From the NCBI GenBank assembly GCA_012838755.1, contig DUOQ01000247.1:1-38307 (forward strand): a DNA stretch of 38,307 nt, in the 5' to 3' direction. Positions 31,336 through 38,307 of this stretch are shown piece after piece; position 1 is the first letter of the stretch; every line of letters starts with the position of its first letter. This DNA comes from Propionibacterium sp. Lineage in GTDB: Bacteria > Actinomycetota > Actinomycetes > Propionibacteriales > Propionibacteriaceae. A program made the position numbers and the translations under genes. The notes under the pieces were generated by a model. It was not told the origin of the DNA. It saw only the letters and a list, made by a program, of their open reading frames with translations, and made no database searches.

Positions 31336-34191
31336 ATGACTGATCCGAAAGAGCTTGAGATCGGCGCTCGCTATGAGGGAATTCTCCCGAACGAGCCCGT
31401 CACGGTGCTCGAGATCAGGCCCGCCGGTCCGTCCGCGCTGGTGAGGTACTCGACCGGCAACGGCGAGGAGGGCAACAGCTTCCTGACACCGGATCGCCTG
31501 GCCGCCGTCGTGCCCGCGACCAGCCGACGGACGTGGCGCGCTACGTGGCCCGACTTCCAGCTCGGCATCCAAGCGCTGGCCCTGCGCGCCGTGCCCCACG
31601 AGGGACGCCTCGTCGCGGTCAGCGCCTCCAACATCACCCCGCTGCCCCACCAGGTGCAGGCCGTCTACCACGAGATCCTGCCCCACGACCGGCTCAGGTT
31701 CCTGCTGGCCGATGACCCCGGCGCAGGCAAAACGATCATGACCGGCCTGTACCTCAAAGAGGTGCTCGCGAGCAGCCGTGCGACGCGCGTCCTCATCGTC
31801 GCGCCCGGGAGCCTGACCGAACAGTGGGTCGACGAGATGTGGAGCCGCTTCGGTCTCTCGTTCGTTGAGTTGGGCACCCAGCACCTGGTCACCGACCCGT
31901 CCGGGAGGCCGCGTCTGGAGGAGGTCGGCCCCCTCGTCGTCGCCCGGATCGACCAGGTCGCCCGCAACGAGGACTTGATGGACGCCGTCCTCGCTGAGGA
32001 CTTCGACGTCGTCGTGGTCGACGAGGCGCACAAGATGAGCGCGCGGCGCTGGGGGAACCGCATCCTCTACAGCAAGCGCTACCAACTCGGCCAGGCTCTG
32101 GCCGGCGAAGCCGAGCACCTCCTGCTCCTGACCGCCACCCCGCACAACGGCAAGCCGGACGACTTCGCCCTCTTCATGGAACTGCTGGGGGTGAGCGTGG
32201 ACGACCGTCGCCCTGTCCTCGACCAGGCCCCGGTCCGGCGGCTGGTGAAGGAGCAACTCGTCCATGCCGACGGGAGTGCCCTGTTCCCGCCGCGTGTCGC
32301 GTCGACGCTCAACTACGCGATGACGCCCAGCGAGCAGGTCCTCTACGACGCCGTCACCCACTACGTCGCCGAAGAGATGAACAAGTCCATGGACGAGAGC
32401 GTCCGACGCACGGTCGGGTTCGCCATGACCGTCCTGCAGCGCCGCCTCGCCTCGTCGCCCGAGGCGATCCTGCGGTCCCTGGAGCGTCGCCACGTACTGC
32501 TGGAGTCCGCGTTGGAGCGGGCCGAGCGCCACGACGCCAACCTCGCAGGGTTGCTGCGCGCATCGCTGGACGGCACCGCGGTCCCCACCGACGATGACGA
32601 GCCCGACGACGAGCAGGCCTCCACGGCGTCGGCGTCCCGGACCCCGGCCGAACTCCGCACGGAACTGTTGGTGCTGGCCGACCTGGTCGCCAAGGCGTCC
32701 GAGGTGCGCCGCTCGGGCATCGACCAGAAGTGGGAGGCGCTGAAGTCCTTCCTGACCAGCCCGGACAGCTTCGACGAGACGGGGACGCGCCGCAAGGTCA
32801 TCATCTTCACCGAGCACCGCGACACGCTGCGCTACCTGGAGGAGCGGCTCGAGGAGGTCCTGGGCCCCAGCGAGTACGCCGCCGTGATCCACGGCCAGGT
32901 GCAGCGGCACGAACGGCGCCGGGCCCAACACGACTTCACCCACGACCCCCTGTGCGGGATCCTGCTGGCCACCGACGCCGCCGGTGAGGGCGTCAACCTG
33001 CAGGTGGCCAACCTGATGGTGAACTACGACATCCCGTGGAACCCGAACCGCCTGGAGCAGCGGTTCGGGCGCATCCACCGCATCGGGCAGGATCGCACCT
33101 GCTACCTGTGGAACCTCGTCGCCAGCGACACCCGCGAGGGCGCTGTGTTCCAGACCCTCCTGGAGAAGCTGGCGGTGCAGCGGGACGCCTTGGGCGACCG
33201 GGTGTTCGATGTGCTCGGCGACGTGCTGTCCGGGGCGGAGCTCAGCGAGATCCTGACCGATGCCATCAGGAACCAGGATCCGGGCGCGGCCCTGTCCGTG
33301 CTGGAAGAACGCCTGGGCACCGGGCTGGCGGACGAACTGGCGATCCGCGAGGCCAGCACCACCGAGTTCAGTCAGGAAGACCTCGTGGCGATCCAGCGCA
33401 GGCTGGAGTGGGCCCGCGCCCGGGACCCACAACCCGACATGGTCCCGGACTTCGCCCGCGCGGCGCTGCACCGGTCGGGTGCGGAAGTTCACTCACTGGG
33501 TGACGACACGGTGTGGCGGGTCCCCTACGTGCCGCAACACCTCGCCGCCCTGCCTGGGGTCGCGAAGCAGTACGGGCGACTGCACCTCGTCCGGCAAGGT
33601 CTGGTCGACGATGACGCCGGCGAGAGCCAGTTCCTGGCGCCGGGGCACCCCCTGCTGAACGCCCTGGTGGAGCGCGTCGCAGACGACCTCAGCCCCGCCC
33701 TGCGGGACGGGATGCTGTTGGAGGACCCCCACTCGGCCACCGACTACCTCCTCATCACCCTCGACGAGGACGGACGCCCGTCGACCTGGCGCTGGGATCC
33801 CGCGGCGGGGCGGACGCGGGTGTCGACGGACGCCGCGCTCGACCTGTCCCCCAGCCAGGACACGGACACTGGGTGGGCTGCCTCGCTGGTGGATGCCGCC
33901 GGGTTGGACGAGGGTTCGCTCCTGGCCATCGCCGCCGTCCGCGGGCTGGCGTCGGAGGCTGCGGCGGACCAGCACGCTCGGGCCGTTGTGGCCGTCGGGC
34001 AGCGCCTCGAGCAGGAGGGGCGTGTCGTCGCCGGCGATCAAGGAGCCGGCTACGACTTCGTGGTTGAGTCAGGACCCTCGGTGCGGTTCATCGTGGTCGG
34101 CAGGGCGGCGAGCTTCGGGCGGCACGATCCGCTCCGTTCAGAGGGGCGCCTCGCAGCGGTCGTCCCGGTCGAGACCGTCCGACCCGCCTGA
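31336..34191 (+). CDS. Intact SNF2/RapA-like helicase
   Basis: A 951-residue protein. ATG 31336 has AGGA at a six-base spacing; the frame extends upstream to 31234 inside the opposite gene. An N-terminal SH3-like part (about 1-65) leads to a full SNF2 core: LPHQVQAVYHEIL, DDPGAGKTIM (K132), VVDEAHKMSA (D229), LLLTATPHNG, then VIIFTEHRDTLRYL, LLATDAAGEGVNLQ and QRFGRIHRIGQDR. Helical segments resemble those of the truncated protein at 4155-6671 throughout. Its C-terminus ends about where DUF3883 would begin: GYDFVVES then VRFIVVGR recalls GYDIESH...IPIEVKSR but lacks the E-x-K residues. It is divergent from the Mre11/Rad50-like pair and may work in DNA remodelling or defence (inference). Confidence 0.88.
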   Translation: MTDPKELEIGARYEGILPNEPVTVLEIRPAGPSALVRYSTGNGEEGNSFLTPDRLAAVVPATSRRTWRATWPDFQLGIQALALRAVPHEGRLVAVSASNITPLPHQVQAVYHEILPHDRLRFLLADDPGAGKTIMTGLYLKEVLASSRATRVLIVAPGSLTEQWVDEMWSRFGLSFVELGTQHLVTDPSGRPRLEEVGPLVVARIDQVARNEDLMDAVLAEDFDVVVVDEAHKMSARRWGNRILYSKRYQLGQALAGEAEHLLLLTATPHNGKPDDFALFMELLGVSVDDRRPVLDQAPVRRLVKEQLVHADGSALFPPRVASTLNYAMTPSEQVLYDAVTHYVAEEMNKSMDESVRRTVGFAMTVLQRRLASSPEAILRSLERRHVLLESALERAERHDANLAGLLRASLDGTAVPTDDDEPDDEQASTASASRTPAELRTELLVLADLVAKASEVRRSGIDQKWEALKSFLTSPDSFDETGTRRKVIIFTEHRDTLRYLEERLEEVLGPSEYAAVIHGQVQRHERRRAQHDFTHDPLCGILLATDAAGEGVNLQVANLMVNYDIPWNPNRLEQRFGRIHRIGQDRTCYLWNLVASDTREGAVFQTLLEKLAVQRDALGDRVFDVLGDVLSGAELSEILTDAIRNQDPGAALSVLEERLGTGLADELAIREASTTEFSQEDLVAIQRRLEWARARDPQPDMVPDFARAALHRSGAEVHSLGDDTVWRVPYVPQHLAALPGVAKQYGRLHLVRQGLVDDDAGESQFLAPGHPLLNALVERVADDLSPALRDGMLLEDPHSATDYLLITLDEDGRPSTWRWDPAAGRTRVSTDAALDLSPSQDTDTGWAASLVDAAGLDEGSLLAIAAVRGLASEAAADQHARAVVAVGQRLEQEGRVVAGDQGAGYDFVVESGPSVRFIVVGRAASFGRHDPLRSEGRLAAVVPVETVRPA

Positions 34192-34208
34192 AGCGGCCAC
34201 GCCGGTCG

Positions 34209-35966
34209 TCAGGCGTCCTGGGTCAACAGGTCCAGAGCGGACCTGCTCCACTGAAGGAACCAGCCGGTACTGCGGGCGATCTCACCTTGGAACAACTCAA
34301 CGAACCCGTCCCGTTTGTAGTCCGCCATCTCGCCGAGCAGCGACCGGGCCTTCTCGGCGTCCCCCGCACGCGCTGCGAGCACAGCCAGGTACACGGTGGC
34401 TTCGTGGTGCCCCGCTTGGCTGCACTCCTCCCAGGTGGCTCGCACGACGGCAGGGTCCGCACCCAACGCGAGCCGGTGCAACGCATCGTTGCTGCGAATG
34501 TTGAGCTGTTCGAGCTCCCACGCCCTGTCCCGATCCTCACCGAACTCCTGACACCGCTGCCAGGTCTCGTCGAAGAAGGCTACGGCTCGTTCGTGCTGGC
34601 CGGTCTCCAGCAACTCCCAGCCATGGGACGCCAAGGCTGCCGGGTAGCCGTCGCCAGCTGCCCGCTCGAGCCACCTCAGGCCGTCCTCCAAGTGGCCGAT
34701 CTCAATCCACATCCGTCCGAACAGGTGCATGCCGCCGTAGAGGCCGGCGTACGCCAACTGCCGAGCACCGACAAAGGCGTCCACCATGAAGCCCTGGCGC
34801 AACAGCTGGCCCAGCCGGAACTCGATGTCACGCTCGAACCAATCCCGGATGACGCCCGTGTGCTGGACACACTCGGCCAGCGCGTCGAAGTCCTCCGCCT
34901 CGCGCGTGATCCCGTAGTCACGCTCCTCCTCGAGATGATCCGTCCGGCCCTCCTTGATGGCCCTGAAGAACACCTCGCGGTCCTCGATGGCCGAGAGCAG
35001 GTCCGCCCCCTGACCGAGGGACCGTCGAGCAGCCGACCGCAGGTCAGCCAGCATGTCGAGGGCAAACCCGTACAAATAGAAGGGGGGGCGCGCCATCTCG
35101 TCTGCCATGTCCAGTCGCTCCTGGAGGACCTCGGGGTCGTCCCAGTCCCGCCCGGCCTCACGCGTCTTCGCCTGGAGCAGTGTGTGCGCTCGCTGCCAGT
35201 CCTCAGCCTCGGCAGCGTGTGCGATCTGCACCTGCCGGACACGAGCCAGCAACTCGTCGCGGGACTGGTTCGGGGGGGCATGCGCCAGGTGCTCAGCCGC
35301 CTCGTCCAGGCGTCCGAGTTTCGCCAGATTCAATCCCGCGTAGAGGCGTAGTTGGCCGCGCAGATAGCGTTCGTCCATCATGGACGGTGGGAGCGCCAGT
35401 GCGCGCAGTGTCACGTCGAGGTTCTCTTCCAGGGCCTCGTCGTCGGAGAGGGTGATGGTCACCAGCACGTAGAAGCCGAGGAGGGAGCCGAGGTCCGCGG
35501 CTTGGGAAGCCCAGTACCGGGTCTCGTCCGAACCTTCCTGGAAAAGCTGGGCCGCGAGACGACCGGCGGCATACGCGTCACCCTTCTTCGCCGCATCCTC
35601 GAGCAGGTCCCTGGCCCGCTCTTTCTGACCGTTGTTCCACAGGTGGTGACCCAAGCATGCGACCCCGCTGGGGACGCCGGCCGCGATGGCCCGTTCGTAC
35701 AGGTCGACACCCTCATCGAACCCGACGCGGGACCCAAGGTCGATCATGGCATAGGCGTTGCCCGCCTCAACGGCCTTCCTGAGGAAGACGATGGCCTCTT
35801 CCTCCCGGCCCGTCCGGTCGAGCACCTTGCCCAACTTGAACTGCGCCACGGCGTTGCCGCGCTCGGCCTCCCGCCGCAGGATCGGCTCCGCCGACGCGTA
35901 GTCCTCCGCCTCGTAGAACTCCAACGCCCGATCGAGTTCGGACTGATCGCCGCCCGTGTTCCCCAT
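34209..35966 (-). CDS. Sel1/TPR-like repeat protein
   Basis: A 585-residue protein. I chose ATG 35966, which has a G-rich ribosome binding site three bases upstream; the frame extends to 36152 into the next gene's 3' end. The N-terminal ~200 residues are helical repeats of Sel1/TPR type (YEAEDYASAEPILRREAERG, AQFKLGKVLDRTGREEEAI, AYAMIDLGSRVG, AYAAGRLAAQLFQEG). The C-terminal part has further repeat-like helices (LRWLERAAGDGYPAALASHG, ATVYLAVLAARAGDAEKARS). The middle (about 330-420) is acidic and unassigned. Such proteins scaffold partners. It is convergent with the helicase (17-base gap), and its own gene lies 145 bases downstream of the NERD helicase's stop, with no visible terminator hairpin. 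Confidence 0.82.
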   Translation of the reverse strand: MGNTGGDQSELDRALEFYEAEDYASAEPILRREAERGNAVAQFKLGKVLDRTGREEEAIVFLRKAVEAGNAYAMIDLGSRVGFDEGVDLYERAIAAGVPSGVACLGHHLWNNGQKERARDLLEDAAKKGDAYAAGRLAAQLFQEGSDETRYWASQAADLGSLLGFYVLVTITLSDDEALEENLDVTLRALALPPSMMDERYLRGQLRLYAGLNLAKLGRLDEAAEHLAHAPPNQSRDELLARVRQVQIAHAAEAEDWQRAHTLLQAKTREAGRDWDDPEVLQERLDMADEMARPPFYLYGFALDMLADLRSAARRSLGQGADLLSAIEDREVFFRAIKEGRTDHLEEERDYGITREAEDFDALAECVQHTGVIRDWFERDIEFRLGQLLRQGFMVDAFVGARQLAYAGLYGGMHLFGRMWIEIGHLEDGLRWLERAAGDGYPAALASHGWELLETGQHERAVAFFDETWQRCQEFGEDRDRAWELEQLNIRSNDALHRLALGADPAVVRATWEECSQAGHHEATVYLAVLAARAGDAEKARSLLGEMADYKRDGFVELFQGEIARSTGWFLQWSRSALDLLTQDA

Positions 35967-36111
35967 GATCCCCCCTGATGACGTGTGGGTGCTTGGGAGT
36001 CTAGCGATCGCCTCAGACACCGGCGCCGGAATGCGCGGGGACGCCCGTCCGGCCTTGCCCTGGCCTCTCAGGGGCATCCTGCAGGCACCTTGGGGGGCGT
36101 TCTGCAGAGAT

Positions 36112-38238
36112 CTATGACCCCCGGATGCCCACCCACAACCCATCGCGCGCACGAGTCATGGCGACGTAGAGCTCGCGACGGGTGAGGTCCCAGCGCTCGC
36201 GCTCGACGCCGTCCTCGGGCGGAACCGGCGTCGCCTGGCTGTGCCAGATGTCGGGGATCAGCACCTGCTTGAACTCCAGGCCCTTGGCGCGCTTGATGGT
36301 GCCGACCTTGACCGCGTCGACGGGGCGTCCATTGTAGTCCTCCAAGCGCACCACCGGCACCCCAGCCCCACGCAGCACGGCGGCCAGCTCATCCACTGAC
36401 CGACGCGTGACGCACAGCACCGCCACGTCCCCGATCGCAGTCCCGACCTCGCTGGTCGCGAGCCGCACGCGTTCGAGCAGGGCGTCGTGCAACTCGCGTG
36501 GCCACTTCCACCAGTGGATCGTCGGCTCGGCGCCCGCGCGGGGGATGCTCGCCGGAACGTCCCCGCGCGACATGGCGCCCTCGATGTCGGCGTACTCGTC
36601 GCCGTCGACGAGGCGGCGCGCGAACGACACGATCTGGGCGGTGTTGCGGTAGTTCACGTCGAGCACCACGCCACGCGAAGCCACCGACACCCCCGCCTCC
36701 GCGAGCGTGTACCCACCGGGGTAGATCGACTGCTGGCCATCCCCGATCAGCGTGAACCCATCGGGTTCGTCCCCCACCAGCTTGTGCAGCATCCGGATCA
36801 TCGAGCACGACAGGTCCTGCGCCTCGTCCACGACCACCGCCGCGTACCCGTCGAGGGGTTCGCGCGCCAGTTCGGCCTCTGCGAGCAGGATCAGGTCCGC
36901 GTAGTCGTGGACGCCCCGGCGCCTCAGCTCGCCGTCGTAGGCCTCGTACAGGTCCCAGACCGCACGGCGTCCGGATGCCACCAGGGGGTGCCGCCGACCC
37001 GTGCGGGCCAGGTCGGCGTACTCCTCGAACCGGGTGATGCCGCGACCCTTGAGCACGTACTGGATCTCGTCCGACCAGTACCGCGTGTCGAGCTTGCCGG
37101 TCGCCAGCACCGAGCCGACTCCAACCTTGCCCCACGCCGTCATGAACGCGTTCTCGGCCGCGCGCGGGTCGAGGCGCAGCGTCACGCCGCGCTCGGTGAG
37201 GAGCCGCCGCGCGAACGCGTGGACCCCCATGAAGTCGACCCGGTCAACCACCTCGGGCGCCAGCCGACGCAGTAGTTCGCGCAGCACATCGGGGAGCGTG
37301 CGCACGTACGTCGTGACCAGCACCCGCCCCGGACGCGTGCGCGCCAGGTGCGCCGCGCGGTGCAACCCGACGACGGTCTTGCCCGTGCCGGCCGGGCCGC
37401 GGATCCGCGACGGTCCGCCGAACGACCGTCGCACCAGCTTGGCCTGCTGCGGGTGCAGGAACGACATCCACCCCTCGATCGGCTCCGCGAGCACGCCCGC
37501 CAGCAGGGCCGCGTTGACCTCCTCGTCGCTGAGCAAGGTGGGCGCGTCGGTGGCTTCCCCCTCCTCGACGGGGTCGGGCTCGCCATCCCCTTCGATCGAA
37601 ACCCCGGACGCCCCCACCACCGGTTCGCTCACCGTCGGGTTCACCGGCGCCGGGGCGCCCACCTGCGGGAACAGCGCCAGCGCCCGCGCGAGGACGATGT
37701 CAACCTGCCCCGAGGTCAACCGCGACCCATAGCTGCCGATGGCGCGCAGGGCGTCCCGCTCCCCCACGATCCGGACGCCATGCACCGTCGCATCGATGCC
37801 CGCCCGTCCGGCGAGCACCACCAGGACGCGCACCTCCCCGGGCGCGAGACCGACCTCGGCGAGGTCTCCCTGCGCAACGTCGGCCAGGTCGGCGAGCAGC
37901 AGGAAGTCGTCGGTCACGTCCTCGTCGCCACGGAACACCCGATCGCCGTGGATGGACACCTCGCGCCACGCCTTGGTGTCGACGATGAACACGCCGCCGG
38001 GTCCGACGACCACCAGGTCGACCTGGGCACGCTTGGTGCCCGGCCAGCGACGGTCCGCCAGCAGGTGGTAACCGATGCCCGCCAACGGGGCGAGGGCGCG
38101 TGCGGTGTTCTTCTCGGTGACCTCCGCGATGCCGTAGCGCCCCGCCGCGGCACGCGCGTCGGCCGCTGCGCGCTCGTGGGCCTCGGCGAGGGCCAACTGG
38201 CGGCGCGACTCGGCGCCGGCAGAGTCACCGGCAACCAC
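36112..38238 (-). CDS. NERD-domain UvrD-like helicase (second copy of this architecture)
   Basis: A 708-residue protein starting at GTG 38238. The frame upstream stays open to a TGA near the window edge without another start codon, and the ribosome binding site is weak. A charged helix (about 5-40) is followed by a NERD domain (VDLVVVGPGGVFIVDTKAW, D-x12-D-x-K). After a Pro/Glu-rich linker (about 200-240) comes an SF1 helicase: FLHPQQAKLV, RGPAGTGKTVVG (K287), VVVDEAQDLS (D471), IGDGQQSIYPGGYTL, LDVNYRNTAQIV, GTIKRAKGLEFKQVLI and LYVAMTRARDGLWVG. The linker distinguishes it from 25537-27198, as do the full second lobe and larger size. Likely DNA repair or defence nuclease-helicase. Confidence 0.88.
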   Translation of the reverse strand: MVAGDSAGAESRRQLALAEAHERAAADARAAAGRYGIAEVTEKNTARALAPLAGIGYHLLADRRWPGTKRAQVDLVVVGPGGVFIVDTKAWREVSIHGDRVFRGDEDVTDDFLLLADLADVAQGDLAEVGLAPGEVRVLVVLAGRAGIDATVHGVRIVGERDALRAIGSYGSRLTSGQVDIVLARALALFPQVGAPAPVNPTVSEPVVGASGVSIEGDGEPDPVEEGEATDAPTLLSDEEVNAALLAGVLAEPIEGWMSFLHPQQAKLVRRSFGGPSRIRGPAGTGKTVVGLHRAAHLARTRPGRVLVTTYVRTLPDVLRELLRRLAPEVVDRVDFMGVHAFARRLLTERGVTLRLDPRAAENAFMTAWGKVGVGSVLATGKLDTRYWSDEIQYVLKGRGITRFEEYADLARTGRRHPLVASGRRAVWDLYEAYDGELRRRGVHDYADLILLAEAELAREPLDGYAAVVVDEAQDLSCSMIRMLHKLVGDEPDGFTLIGDGQQSIYPGGYTLAEAGVSVASRGVVLDVNYRNTAQIVSFARRLVDGDEYADIEGAMSRGDVPASIPRAGAEPTIHWWKWPRELHDALLERVRLATSEVGTAIGDVAVLCVTRRSVDELAAVLRGAGVPVVRLEDYNGRPVDAVKVGTIKRAKGLEFKQVLIPDIWHSQATPVPPEDGVERERWDLTRRELYVAMTRARDGLWVGIRGS

Positions 38239-38307
38239 GGCACACCGTCGGGCGTGGTCGGGACACGGACAATCCTCCGAGGACGGGAATCTTCACGTGA
38301 CCCTAGC

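Noticed and set aside
31297-33492. Leftward open frame of 731 codons opposite the SNF2 helicase
   Set aside because: The rightward frame contains all helicase motifs in order; this one is an antisense shadow.
35967-36111. Terminator or small RNA between the NERD helicase and Sel1-like genes
   Set aside because: Two CTGCAG-containing stretches occur at about 36078-36110, but they do not form a convincing hairpin and no promoter is visible.
1-38307. CRISPR array, tRNA or rRNA genes, prophage or transposon
   Set aside because: No regularly spaced repeats, no cloverleaf-like stretch with CCA end, and no integrase, transposase or phage structural gene was seen.

Overview
The window is about 38 kb of GC-rich DNA with dense, tightly packed genes, strong G/C preference at third codon positions, many GTG starts and four-base start/stop overlaps. 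This points to a high-GC Gram-positive actinomycete. I cannot name the genus. There are no rRNA, tRNA, CRISPR, integrase or transposase genes. Nearly every protein is a helicase, a nuclease, an SMC-like ATPase or a regulator, so the window reads as a defence and DNA-processing island with more ordinary DNA-repair genes on its right side.

Left module (1-6743). A leftward gene running off the left edge encodes one continuous polypeptide that joins an XPB/ResIII-type superfamily 2 helicase to a nearly complete sigma-70 factor (regions 1.2, 2, 3 and 4). It is transcribed divergently from an unrecognised coiled-coil protein (3003-4067). Next comes an 838-codon gene (4155-6671) that keeps the C-terminal half of an SNF2/RapA-like helicase and a DUF3883 domain but has lost the whole ATP-binding half. 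A perfect 22-bp inverted repeat (6684-6743) separates it from the next block.

Central operon (23359 down to 6736, minus strand). Ten genes in one direction, several overlapping by a few bases: Mrr-like restriction enzyme, DUF6361-like protein, phospholipase D-type nuclease, large SF2 helicase, small unknown protein, AddB-like nuclease, AddA-like helicase-nuclease, HNH endonuclease, XRE regulator, Abi/HEPN protein. The overlaps argue for co-expression, probably as one or more layered anti-phage systems. The DUF6361/PLD/helicase trio and the AddB/AddA/HNH trio look like two sub-modules.

Right of it, an AlbA_2/ATPase regulator (23825-25534), probably translated from a leaderless mRNA behind twin operator-like repeats, lies just upstream of a NERD-domain UvrD-like helicase (25537-27198).

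Right block (27217-38238). A Rad50/YhaN-like ATPase with a membrane hairpin in place of a zinc hook is coupled to a Mre11/YhaO-like partner whose metal-binding residues appear to be lost. They are divergent from an intact SNF2/RapA-like helicase that is a homologue of the truncated one on the left. A Sel1/TPR-like repeat protein and a second NERD-UvrD helicase complete the window.

The strongest candidates for something undescribed are the helicase-sigma70 fusion with its divergent partner, the ten-gene nuclease/helicase operon, and the pseudo-Mre11/membrane-Rad50 pair. All functional statements come from motif reading by eye. No database search was possible.
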